Shown piece after piece: positions 32,561 to 42,561 of a stretch of DNA of 64,000 nucleotides. A program made the position numbers and the translations under genes. Source of the DNA: Aurifilum marmelostoma (Eukaryota > Ascomycota > Sordariomycetes > Diaporthales > Cryphonectriaceae); assembly GCA_027559495.1 (NCBI GenBank), contig JAMXSV010000003.1:4402001-4466000 (forward strand). Reading direction: 5' to 3'. Under the pieces are notes generated by a model, which saw only the letters and a program-made list of their open reading frames with translations, was not told the DNA's origin and did not search any database. Position 1 is the first letter of the stretch; each line of letters opens with the position of its first letter.

Positions 32561-33648
32561 ACGTAATGTTTATATTACTTCAGACGGCGTGGGCCCATGT
32601 GTATATTTTGCTGGTCTTGTATATAACAGTCGAATGACGGGCCGAATAACAAATTTGTCGTGAGAATTGTTTGTTTAGAATCACGGGACGCGTGACATAT
32701 GCACTGATGTGTGATGCGCTTCTTGCACGAACAAGCCTTATGAATATTTGCGGATAGCTGGCGAGAGATGAACCTGACAGCCTCGCCAATTGCGCCTCCG
32801 TGTGAATGAGCAGCTGCCCATGGCAACGCCATACGATACCATGTTGGGACTCCTCATGCTGCCATCCGCGTCCGGCTCATATGATAAATATATAAAAACT
32901 CTTTAATGTGGAACCAGTGTTCCTAATGTACTTACGCCACCATTAATAACATGTGTATTGAACTAGAGTAATAATAAAAGGAATGTTAAAACCCGGCACT
33001 AAGTGACCTACGGGCTTCACACCAGACATATTCCCCTCTGCTGAGGTAGTACAGCAGCATAATTTTCCCGCCTGTCTCACCTCAAAACGCCCGCAGGCGC
33101 CACGAGCAAGCGACTATGACCAAACCATGCACGCCAGCCCACCTAGTTCGCCCCAGCAAGCATCTGAGACTGGAGCAGTCAAGATCTTCCGAGCCTCTAT
33201 GCAGACGAAATATCAACTTAGCGTAGCTTGACAAGCGGAACGGAAGCAAGACACCAGTTCTGGGTGGTGGCGGCGTGATCTGGCTGCCTTTGGGTGGGGG
33301 ACTTTGGAACTCCGGACGTGCTCGATCCTGCATGCGCATTCAGTGAGCATTCATCCGAAGACGACTACTAGCGCCAACAAGGCCGCGAAAAGATGCTGCA
33401 TCAGAAGGAGACTCGTAAGCTCCACCGGTATATAATTGAACACCCAATTGCCTCGTTCACCAGAGGTACAATCACCAATATAAGCAAGCAATATGGGAAG
33501 CCAGGTGTTGTGTACACAGAGAATCATGGCATTAGGGAATTTCAAAGGATAAGTCTATCGCGGTCTAATCCTCGGTCGCAGGTTCGAGTGTCACCTTTGA
33601 CTCCAGGCGCGAAAATACGGCTGGAACCCGTCTTGATCCTAGACCACG
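32561..33648. other. Intergenic, 1.1 kb, no supported gene
   Basis: Convergent 3' region between the small secreted protein gene (plus) and the sugar transporter (minus). A B-box-like GGTTCGAGT near 33582 was checked and does not fold as a tRNA. Confidence 0.5.
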
Positions 33649-35309
33649 CTACTCTACCGTGGCCGACCTCGCCTTCTCGACCTGCTCCAACCCCGCGTCG
33701 CTCTTCTCATTCGCCGCCGCAATCTTTTGGTCGGCCTCCTCGTAGATGGTCGGCCGCTGCAGCTGTGTTGCAAGCTTGTTACGGAACACGAACGCCCCCC
33801 TGTTGTCCTCGAAGAAGCGATCGATATCCTCCAGGGAGCGGTTCGCAGTCTCTGGGTAGAAGAGATACGTGATTGGGACGAACGCGGCACAGATGACCGC
33901 CCAAATGATCCAGAATCGGAATCCGAGATTAGCGATTCCAACCGGCGTGACCTCGGCGACCATATAGTTGCAGATCCAGTTCGTAGCCATGGCCAACGAG
34001 GAACCCTTGGCGCGGAAGGCAAGGGCGTTGATCTCTGTGGGATACAACCAGGGGACGCCGAGAACACCCATGGCGAAGGAGGCGAAGAAGACAAAGAAGA
34101 AGGACACGGCAACGATGCCAAGCTTGACACTGTCGCCTTTTCCTGTCTCTGTCAGGCCAACGGCAATGGCAATGATGGTCCAGCACGTCGAGCAAGCGGT
34201 GGCGGAGACCATCATGACCCTCCGCCGGCCGTATCGCTCGATGACGAAATATGCCATGAACGAGAAGAAAAGATAGTCCATCGAGCCCGCAGCGGCAAGG
34301 ATGCGCGCACGGAGTTCACTGAAGCCGAGTGCATTGATGAAGACATATGTCATGTAATACGACGTCACGTTGATGCCCGAGACCTGGTTCATGGCCTGCA
34401 TCCACGCGCCGAGAAGCATGCGGCGCAGCGCGCCTGGAGGGCCTCGGCCCGTGAGGAGCTGCCACCAGGTGTAGTCGGCTGCGTACTCGCGGTCGAGGAC
34501 ATCCTTGATGATGGAAAATTGGGTGCGGACGGATGGGGAGGAGGGCGTCGCGCCGTGGCCTTCGAGGGCTGCGAGAACCTCGGTTGCCTCGTCGTAACGG
34601 CCCTTGCGGATAAGGAGGCGAGGTGAGTCCGGCAGGTAGGGACACATAAGCCAGACCAAGCCGGAGAAGACTGCAGTATAATAGCCAAGGGTCAGGGATT
34701 TGTCTGCTAAGGAAGGCAATGGGGCACAATGCCGGAAGTAAGGGTGGAGGATGACTTACACATCTGAAAGGCAAGCGGAAACCGCCATGAAACGCTGCCC
34801 GGCGCAAAGGAAAACCCGAGCGTCAGCCAATTCGAAATGGCGAATCCCGTGATACAGTTTGCCATCTGAATGATGATCAATTTGCCCCGACTTCGCATCT
34901 TGGATGTCTCAGATTGCCATACACCAGCAGTGGCCGTGTTCATCCCCGTGCCCAGACCAGCGACGACTCGGCCGACATACATCTGCGCAGCACTGAACGA
35001 GGCAGCCTGAACAATAGCAGCGATCGCGATGATCAAGCTACCTAGCAGCAGCACCCGCGGCCGGCCAAGCTTGTCACCGGTGTACAGCGTGGACAGTGCG
35101 CCTGCGAAACAGCCCAGATTGTAGACAGAGGTCATGGTTCCTTGAGCCGTTGTGCTTGGGTATCCCATCGTGCGCAGAAAATCTTCTGAGACGAGCACAT
35201 TCCCAAAGACGCCTTGGTCGTAGCCATAGAATATCAAGACGGTGGATGCCGCAAGAGATATCCACACGGTCAGGCGCTCGCCTGAACCGCCCAAGTAGCG
35301 TCTGCCCAT
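33649..35309 (-). CDS. MFS sugar transporter (hexose/lactose-type)
   Basis: Sugar:H+ symporter-family protein of the plasma membrane, 523 aa in two exons (35309-34760 and 34670-33649; donor GTAAGT, acceptor CTGCAG, phase 1). Family motifs appear in order: FYGYDQGVFGNVL in helix 1, YTGDKLGRPRVLLLG in loop 2-3, AGLGTGMNTATAGVWQSE, PYLPDSPRLLIRKGR at the end of the first half, MNQVSGINVTSYY in helix 7, ERYGRRRVMM, GVPWLYPTEINALAFRAKG and YPETANRSLEDIDRFF before the C-terminal cytoplasmic tail. The length and motif set are normal, so it should be functional. The exact sugar cannot be read from the sequence. Neighbouring genes give no pathway clue. Confidence 0.94.
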
Positions 35310-36336
35310 GGCGAAGTGGACAACACAAACTTGTCGACTGATGAGAATCGTGCTGAGACGATGTTGTTCTCGTCCACGTCAGGCAAAGGGGAATGAATAA
35401 ACTTTCCAGCACTTCGTAGTGCAATATTGCAGCGGCGGATTGTAAATGGATGAGGTGACATCGAGACCTGGCTCAAGAGACTTGGGTTCACTAAGGGGGT
35501 ACAAGAGGAGAATTTGAATGTGATCAGAACCGTCCATCAGATGGAAGAATTGCGGTGCCCTCCGCTTTCCCCACAGGCAATCCATAGGAACTAGTAGCAC
35601 AGAATTACCGTTAGGATTTGAATATATCGTGAGCCCAGGAGCGCACCGACGGCACTAGTGACGCATGCCATGTTACCCCGTGGGGAAGCAGAGGGGTTCC
35701 CCTCACCCAGAACCAGGGTCAGCGACATCGCGTGCAGCAGATCGCCCTGAAAGAGTCAGCTTGGAGACTTGGGACCCATTTCCGGAGCCAATCTCACCAG
35801 AGCGATCAGCATTCAAAGCAAAACCAGGCAACGGCATGGCCAAAGAGGGGAAGCCGGCGACGGCCTGGTGCCGGATTTCAGCGATCACGGTCCTCGACAA
35901 TTGCCCCGAGGCAAAATCCACAGCGAATCTGGCGGGGCCATGGGCCAGGACCAAGCTGATGGAGAATTTGGGCCTTTAGGCTAAACGTCCTGCAAGTGAG
36001 GTGTTCGGGCATCAGTTGGTAGGCGAAGATCTTCAAGTGACCGGACCTTATTGATCCGAATGTCAACGTGAGAAAGCGACCTGTGCCGCCTCGCCGAGAT
36101 GAGGAGACGCTGAAAGTGGCCGACAACTGAGAGGATCTGGTGATGGACTCAGACAGAGACAGGGAGACCTGTGTTGTCCAACCACTCGAGTTCTCAAGAG
36201 TCCAGCATCCAATCATCTTCAAAAGGTGAAAGGTTGGTATAGGCGGCAAGCGTAGGGGATCCAGCCAGGAATGAAGACGAAGGAGCAAAGCGGTCCGGCC
36301 TCGAGGCTGTGGGAGTCTTTCCATCCTCGGGGTGTC
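35310..36336. other. Intergenic, 1.0 kb, no supported gene
   Basis: Holds the sugar transporter promoter and the PSF3 3' region. Overlapping frames near 35665-35984 on both strands carry no recognisable protein motif. Confidence 0.5.
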
Positions 36337-37047
36337 TCAGTGCTTCTTAACATTGTCCATCCACTCCTTGCCACCCTTCAAACCGCTGTGTGCCTTGGTA
36401 AACAAATCCCTCTCCCACTGGTCTAGACCACGGGTGAACTCGTCCTGCGCTGCTGCTATGCCGATGTTACTAGCACCCTCTTTCCCGGCCGAGTCGCCCA
36501 TCTTCCTCGCATGTAGGGCGATCTCTGCAGCGCGCGTGACGAAAGTCTTTCTCAGCACGCTGTCGAGCTCTCTCTCCTCGAAAAGATCCATCAGGCGTGT
36601 GGCCAGGCCGTAAAAATTAATGCTTCGCTGGCGGAGCTGTACAGCACGGGGATCGGCCTTGAGGGCTTGTATACACTCGTTGGAGAGGGCTTCTGGCAGG
36701 GAAAGGTTCACAAAGGACTTTGCGTCGTCCTCGTTGGTGCTGCCGGCGGAGGTACTGGCTAGGGCAAGCATTTCACCGAGCCAGAGGGGGGAGTGACAGT
36801 TTTGCGCCTGCCTTGAGGTCCTCACCTGGATTGTTATTGAGGTGGCCGAGGTTGAGCACAGAGACGTTGAACTCGCATGGTATCTTCTGGGAAGCGGGAG
36901 AAAGTCATTAGAGAGGCTTACGGCGTGAGAAGGACGACGTTGCAAAGCTCCTATGGGCAAAGGGCAAAGGAGGGGCAGTGCGAAGGAGACGATTTGTAAA
37001 CACACCTCAGCATCTGTGAGGATCGCGTCAATGTCGTAGTACGACAT
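36337..37047 (-). CDS. PSF3: GINS complex subunit Psf3, with an apparent 1-nt frameshift
   Basis: Subunit of the GINS complex, part of the CMG replicative helicase; essential in fungi. Exon 1 is 37047-37006 (MSYYDIDAILTDAE). After a 119-nt intron, exon 2 runs from 36886 to 36337, starting KIPCEFNVSVLNLGHLNNNP. The C-terminal part has PLWLGEMLALAST, SLPEALSNECIQALKADPRA, FYGLATRLMDLFEERELDSV and TRAAEIALHARKMGDSAG. The N-terminal and C-terminal parts are in different frames. The switch lies in a run of six G on the plus strand (36786-36791; C6 on the coding strand), where five would keep the frame and the conserved Leu-Pro-Leu-Trp-Leu segment. A pseudo-intron 36825-36759 (GTGAGG..CTAG) would also restore the frame but deletes these conserved residues. 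A homopolymer sequencing error is the simplest explanation. Expected length is about 196 aa. Confidence 0.85.
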   Translation of the reverse strand: MSYYDIDAILTDAEVCLQIVSFALPLLCPLPIGALQRRPSHAVSLSNDFLPLPRRYHASSTSLCSTSATSITIQVRTSRQAQNCHSPLWLGEMLALASTSAGSTNEDDAKSFVNLSLPEALSNECIQALKADPRAVQLRQRSINFYGLATRLMDLFEERELDSVLRKTFVTRAAEIALHARKMGDSAGKEGASNIGIAAAQDEFTRGLDQWERDLFTKAHSGLKGGKEWMDNVKKH

Positions 37048-37530
37048 TCTTGACGAAAACGGTGGCAAATACAATCGTACAAGGAGAATATGCCTTGATA
37101 GAGCAAGTTGTATATTCGGAAGAATGCTGGCTCGCAGGTATGATGAAGATTCGAACATGCGTCTGTTGGGTTGTTGGATGTCCCCTTCGACGCGACTTGC
37201 GGATTCTTGGGGGACGCGAATTGGGCTCACAGCAACGAGACCCCCTGTAATTTGTGGCTTGCCATTGGCTGGTGAGCAGTGTGGCTAGAGTCTACAGGGC
37301 AGGGGATATGACGTTGCTATGATACAACCTCCCACGTCCCCGCAGAACGTGCAGCTACGGGAGCTATTTATTTGGCAGCATCTTTGAACCGCCTCCCGGT
37401 TATCCGAATTAACTTGGCATAACCCTCGGTAATCAACTTGATCTCCTCCACGCTCACGCCTCAAGGGCTTCAAGTGTACTTCGGCCTCCTCAATTGACCA
37501 GAGTATCATCTCAAGAAGCTTGTCACCATC
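37048..37530. promoter_or_regulatory. Shared divergent promoter region PSF3 / Mn-SOD
   Basis: The 483 nt between the PSF3 ATG (minus) and the SOD ATG (plus) must hold both promoters. No canonical TATA box is evident for either gene, as expected for housekeeping promoters. Confidence 0.45.
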
Positions 37531-38490
37531 ATGTCTACCGTCCTGCGATCCACTCCCGCTCTGCGGGGTGCCCTGCGCGCCGGGGCTTCGAGGCCAACTG
37601 TGGGCTTGACCATGGCCAGCACCCAGTTCGTCCGTGGCAAGGCTACCCTTCCGGATCTCTCGTGTAAGTGATGATCGCGATGGTCGATCCCAGGTCCATT
37701 TCTTGCGACCAGAATTTGCACCTTAACCTACCCACTCACCATACCATAGACTCGCCTCCCCGTCCCAGTAAGAAGAACAAAATCCATTGACTAACATGAC
37801 TACATCTATGCAGACGATTACGGCGCCCTCGAGCCTCACATCTCCGGCCAGATCATGGAGCTGCACCACTCCAAGCACCACCAGACCTACGTGAACGGCC
37901 TCAACAGCGCCCTCGAGACCATCGGCGACGCGGAGGCCAAGGGCGACTTTTCCAAGGCTGCCAGTGTTGCGCCCCTCCTCAACTTCCACGGCGGCGGCCA
38001 CCTAAACCATAGCCTATTCTGGGAGAACCTTGCGCCCGCGAACAAGGACGGCGGTGGTGAGCCCGATGGAGAGCTGAAGGTAAGATATGAACCGAGCCAA
38101 TCTGCGCATAGGGATCGAGCAGTCCCCTCAGGAGTTCAGGACCACGAGCACACAATGGCTGACTAATCTCCCCTCCTTGCACACGCGCAGAAAGCTATCG
38201 ACCGAGACTTTGGCTCCTTCTCCACGTTCCAGAAGCAGACAAACGCCGCTCTTGCCGGCATTCAGGGCAGCGGCTGGGCGTGGCTGGCCAAGGACAAGGA
38301 GAGCGGCACTCTGGCCCTCGTCACCCGCGCCAACCAGGACCCCGTCGCTGGCAACCTGATTCCTCTTATGGGCATCGATGCTTGGGAGCACGCATACTAC
38401 CTGCAGTACCAGAACCGAAAGGCTGAGTACTTTAGCGCTATCTGGAACGTCATTAACTGGAAGAATGTTGCCAAGCGGTTCCAGGCATAA
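37531..38490 (+). CDS. sod2: Mitochondrial manganese superoxide dismutase
   Basis: Dismutates superoxide in the mitochondrial matrix. Exons 37531-37663, 37814-38079 and 38191-38490 join in phase to 232 aa. Residues 1 to about 37 form an Arg/Ser/Thr-rich, acid-free presequence ending near QFVRGKA, followed by the mature start TLPDLSYDYGALEPHI. Metal ligands are His 62 in MELHHSKHH, the His of HLNHSLFWENL, and the Asp and His of GIDAWEHAYYLQYQN. The tail NVINWKNVAKRF is typical. The spacing GGGHLNHSLFW and GSGWAWLA favour the Mn over the Fe form. The length equals the family norm. It is divergently transcribed from PSF3. Confidence 0.96.
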
Positions 38491-39053
38491 GGAGAAGGTG
38501 TGGTGGAAGAATCCAGTTGAGTCATTCAGGCAGGGCCTTGACGGGGTCTGATCGATGACATACAGATGAGGTCTAGATGATAATAATTAGCGAGCAGATC
38601 TACAGACAAAAGTCCTGTACAACAGTCAGATACCTTGCCAAACAATACCAGTCGTTCAAAGTTCTCACCTAGTGCCCTCGTGACAGAGAGGCTGGACCAC
38701 GGACTAATCCCATGGCCATCGAAAAATGCTCATGTTCTCATGCACCCAAGGAAAGTTGACTCACAGGGTCTAATATTGAGCGTTATCACAGCGTCATGCA
38801 TAGCCTAGAACTAACCTGGCCTCGGAGTGATGCAAAAGTGCAGCGCCTAGTGGCATCCCAGCCTCCTCTAAGCTGCACGATCCGGTGTTTCTAGCTACGG
38901 GCATATTACATATAAATGCAGCGTCCCCCTTCCCTTGAGATTGTAAGTGGTTCTCTATGTCGAGAATCTCAAGAGATCCCGCTCCTGATCCTATAGACTG
39001 TTCAACCTTTTCAACAATAGTTTCCAGTCCAGCTCTCATCCTCAACCTACAAG
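38491..39053. other. Intergenic, nothing recognised
   Basis: 563 nt between the SOD stop and the next secreted protein gene; no coding motif. Confidence 0.5.
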
Positions 39054-39715
39054 ATGTACATGTTGACGATATCCTCGGCCCTCATGGCTGCTTTTGGCTA
39101 TGCCCTCGGTGACAACACGAATTTCACCACCATCACTACGAGCAGTGCCATGCCAACGAGTACTGCGGCCGACCAAATCGCAAAACCTCAAATCAATCAA
39201 CACTGCACCCGCATGGCCCAATGCGTGTGGACTGCCGACATCCCTGATCCCGCCCCCGGCGACGAATTGCCGACAGGGCCAAAAAGCCCTATCTCATTTG
39301 ACGTACGGATCCTCATTCTCATCCCCTGAATACTACCACCTCCTATCCTACCAACCATACGTTTGCGACCACATACTAATATGACTTACTCATGCTCTAG
39401 CTATGCATGGGGGCGTGTCGTCGCATCTGGCATACAACTGGCGATGACACCCAAGGATGTTGTGATTTGTGTGACAATCTCTTGTCCTGCTGTGGTAGTC
39501 CTCAGGATGTCCTTCCTTACGCGTGCCACAGCGATACTTATAGACTGCTCGAGGAGTTCCGTGTGTCTCCTCCCAGGCCAGCCTCTGCCATCACTGCTGA
39601 GAGCCCGGAGGAGTACCAGGAGGAGGGGGGTGATGAGGAAACGGCGACAAGTGAGCTCATCGAGATGTGGGAGGAGTGGTTCGAGGAAAACGGTGACTGG
39701 CCGAGCGTCTGGTAG
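39054..39715 (+). CDS. Cysteine-rich secreted protein with acidic tail (187 aa, 10 Cys)
   Basis: Family not recognised. Exon 1 (39054-39302) starts with a signal-peptide-like MYMLTISSALMAAFGYALG, followed by a Thr/Ser-rich stretch, INQHCTRMAQCVW and a Pro/Gly/Asp-rich segment. A 98-nt intron (donor GTACGG, acceptor CTCTAG) leads in phase 0 to exon 2 (39401-39715). This carries LCMGACRRIWHTTGDDTQG, CCDLCDNLLSCCGS and YACHSDTYRLLEEF, then a very acidic, Trp-rich tail (SELIEMWEEWFEENGDWPSV). The ten cysteines after the signal peptide include two CC pairs. It could be an effector-type protein, but nothing beyond size and composition supports a function. Start and splice choices rest on frame continuity and the cysteine density of exon 2. 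Confidence 0.62.
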
Positions 39716-39903
39716 GCCAAAGGGTGGTAGCTGAGAACGGGGTGTTGGGACGACGTCAGGCGGACAGGGGGAGAAGAAGGGCCACGGCGGGCAAAGAAAG
39801 GTCGTTGTGGATCAGGAAATGGCACAGCACCTGATGGTGCCGGTCTGATAAGTGGATCACCTGCACATTGGGACCTTTATTATTATGGTGTTGCATAAGC
39901 CGG

Positions 39904-39931
39904 GAGCAACGCCCCGAGCAACGCCCCGAGC
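39904..39931. repeat. Tandem 12-mer GAGCAACGCCCC x2.3
   Basis: The 12-nt unit occurs twice directly adjacent (39904-39915, 39916-39927), followed by four more matching bases. Confidence 0.85.
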
Positions 39932-40247
39932 GATCAAATGCTTGGTAGTGAATCGAAATCATCAGCACAATCAAATCCTCTTAGGGTGGCATGTTCTCAT
40001 TGGGTTGGTTCAAGGGTCTCATTGCGAGAGATTAGCAGCATTATAGGAATGTAGCAGCTGAAATGCTTTCCACCATTGAAAGGAGATAATCCCAGCCAAT
40101 GGAAACCCTACGTCAGGTAAACACGAACCATTACTCAAGATATCTGCGGCGCAGCCCAAGCAAAAGACAGGGGAAAGGGCGGACTCTCGACCGCCGGGGT
40201 CGCCGCCAACATTTGAAGAAAGAGTCGGAGCTGAGCTCGCGAGGCTG

Positions 40248-40266
40248 GGATCAGGATCAGGATCAG
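40248..40266. repeat. Tandem hexamer GGATCA x3
   Basis: Three perfect copies plus one base. Confidence 0.85.
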
Positions 40267-41204
40267 AGAATTCACAAGTCCAAGCTCCTGGCCCACCGGA
40301 TAGAATTTTACATGTTGGTTGGTTGTTGGATTATCATTTCGTCATTTTTCGCATATCTGAATCCCGAGATCTTCGTTTTTACGCGATATCTAATTGATTT
40401 TTCATCTGTTGGTCAAAGTGTGACAAAGTTTTCCTCGCGCAACACTGTGGAATCCTTTCAAGACCCATTTAATCTCATTGAACTGCTGGGGTATGTGTCG
40501 TTTTACTGCTCTCTCTGCCTTGTTTCACGAGATGACCTTCAGAGTTGGACCTGGGCTTGTCTATGTCGAATATCAATGCTACGTCTATCTGACCATAGTG
40601 AGAACCTCTACGCAGCTTTTATTACAAGTTTCAATAATACACGTACTTAATGAATACTCAGATAATGAGGCCCGTACTAGTGCAGAACTCCACTAAATCC
40701 TGGCCACAAACAAACATTCACTGTTATTTGCTGATGGCTCGGAAGCCGAAATCAAGGTGCAACCACAACAAATTCAACTTGAGTCCTGCCAGCCTTCAGG
40801 ATCGTCAATCGTGCCGTTGGTTGTACATCCAGGGGCTGCAACGCAAATTTCATCTAAAGGGTGCGCTAAGGAGTTGAAGGATGGCAAGGCGAGGCGAGGA
40901 AAAAGGATCACCAACAGACAACCAACATCAAATTCCCCCCCTTAACAACTAACAAGGCTGATTGAAGCCTAATTGGTCGTCCGCTACCTGCACGCTTTGA
41001 CGAGGCTAAAAATAGTTGTCCCTATTGCTTTGCCGTTGTGAGGTCGTGCATGAAACAAGGTACGCGCAATCTAGAGATGAAAAGCATTCGTTTAAAATAC
41101 ATTAACAGTGGAATCCTACAAAATTTTCAACGTGAAACACTCGCCATCCCTTGTTACAGCAGCAGGAAACAAACAAACATTCAATATACAAGAAAATCAC
41201 CACA

Positions 41205-42209
41205 ATGTCCCGGTTCAGCACAATAATATTATCAGCCATCCTGAGGCTCGCCGCCGCAGATTCGGCTGTAGCCCCAGCAGCACCTGCTGCAGGCACAATC
41301 TCGGGCCCCGTCAATGTCACTTCTGAGAATGCCCCCTCGGGCCAGCAGTACGATCGCGACGCAGGCTGGCTGGGCACGATCGGGTCGAGAGTGTTTGTCA
41401 TGAACTTCGACACCAGCCTCTGCAACACGGACGAGACGACCAACTGCACATTTATCGGGTCCAACTCGTTCGCAGACGCGACGTCTGTGGCCGCGGTGGT
41501 CTCTGACCCTCCTGAGGCCATCAACCTGTGCAACTCCGAAGACCAGCTTGGGTGGGTCACCAATGTGTGGGGTGTCAACGAAACCCACGGGATCGGCTTC
41601 TTCCTCAATATCACGCACAATTACACCAGCGGCGAGGAGATCAACCAGGGCAGCTCCCCTATCATCTTTGACGTGTCCGAGGACACGCCCGTGTGCACTC
41701 GAATCAACGATGCTGTCGACTACTGGACTGCAGACGCCAACCACGCAACGTACGGAAACGGCGGCTCCCTCGTCGCCCTCGATGGCTACATGTACATATA
41801 CGCCAACCAGGACAACGTCATGTATCTCGCACGTGTCCCCTTCAACGTGAACGACGCCTCGGACCTGTCCTCCTACACGTATTGGAACGGCAATGACTTC
41901 GTTGCAGACGAGTCTGAGGCCGCGGGCATCATGGATGTCCTCGGAGGATCAATTTTCTACAGCACTTATCTGCAGAAATATGTCTGGCTTTCTGAGGGTA
42001 TCGGCTATTCTGGCATCTATGCCTACGTCTCAGATCTGCCGCAGGGCCCTTTCAGCAGCGGTACTCTGCTGTTTACTGATTCCGCTCGGGGAGGCACCTA
42101 TGCGCCGTTTGCCATGACCAATTATGACTCGACAGGAGAGACTGTCGAGATTGTGTACTCTGTGGTAGATAACCTTTCTCAGAGAGTGAGAACGGTGACT
42201 TGGAATTGA
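41205..42209 (+). CDS. Secreted protein with DUF4185-like beta-propeller
   Basis: Single exon, 334 aa from the ATG at 41205 (context CACCACAATG). An in-frame codon 54 nt further upstream would only add unlikely residues. Signal peptide MSRFSTIILSAILRLAAADS. The body is rich in Asp/Asn/Gly/Tyr with repeated Trp-containing strands: YDRDAGWLGTIGSRVFVMNF, QLGWVTNVWGVNETHGIGFF, NGGSLVALDGYMYIYANQDN, VMYLARVPFNVNDASDLSSY and YLQKYVWLSEGIGYSGIYAY. This order resembles DUF4185-type five-bladed propellers, proteins often annotated near glycoside hydrolases. No catalytic residues can be assigned. Several NxT/S sequons (NVT, NCT, NET, NIT, NYT, NLS) fit secretion. Function unknown. Confidence 0.8.
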   Translation: MSRFSTIILSAILRLAAADSAVAPAAPAAGTISGPVNVTSENAPSGQQYDRDAGWLGTIGSRVFVMNFDTSLCNTDETTNCTFIGSNSFADATSVAAVVSDPPEAINLCNSEDQLGWVTNVWGVNETHGIGFFLNITHNYTSGEEINQGSSPIIFDVSEDTPVCTRINDAVDYWTADANHATYGNGGSLVALDGYMYIYANQDNVMYLARVPFNVNDASDLSSYTYWNGNDFVADESEAAGIMDVLGGSIFYSTYLQKYVWLSEGIGYSGIYAYVSDLPQGPFSSGTLLFTDSARGGTYAPFAMTNYDSTGETVEIVYSVVDNLSQRVRTVTWN

Positions 42210-42561
42210 TTAGAGATTAGAAAAGGCTCAAGACTTGTTGGGAGGTAAATATGTCGCGAGACTGGTTTTCATGTACTTATTTTCGGGCATTCTGTACAGA
42301 CCGCCAGGCCCGATTAAATGTAGATAGATCTTCTACAGTAATGACGGTCTAAATTAGAATCATCATCACAATAAGTTCGATGCATTTCTAATGTACTGAG
42401 GACTTGAATATTGTTTTATATACTACTCAAGCGAATTGCTTTGATTTTCAGAAAGGCCCTTCATCAATAACTCGAGAGCCATATACTGATGATCCCCTGG
42501 ACATTCGAGACTGACTTCGAGGTCAAACATTCTATCCTCATACTATAGCCGTGGCTCAAGC
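42210..42561. other. Short convergent spacer
   Basis: 352-nt AT-rich spacer between the converging secreted-protein and acyl-CoA dehydrogenase genes; nothing recognised. Confidence 0.5.

Larger units (their letters stand above)
39716..41204. other. Intergenic, 1.5 kb, with two short tandem repeats
   Basis: A 183-codon plus-strand frame (40099-40650) lacks family motifs and has a composition typical of chance frames, so it is not called. Two short tandem repeats (39904-39931 and 40248-40266) lie here. Confidence 0.5.

Noticed and set aside
33575..33600. tRNA B-box-like GGTTCGAGT
   Set aside because: The flanking bases do not form a T-arm and no matching A-box or acceptor stem is present.
33727..34626. 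299-codon frame antisense to the sugar transporter
   Set aside because: It mirrors the transporter coding sequence in a GC-rich exon, and its composition (Gly/Asp/Glu-rich) is that of an antisense shadow.
36759..36825. 67-nt GTGAGG..CTAG segment as an intron of PSF3
   Set aside because: It restores the frame but removes residues conserved in Psf3; a homopolymer frameshift explains the data better.
40099..40650. 183-codon plus-strand open frame
   Set aside because: No signal peptide, motif or splice support; mixed composition and flanked by repeats. Considered chance.
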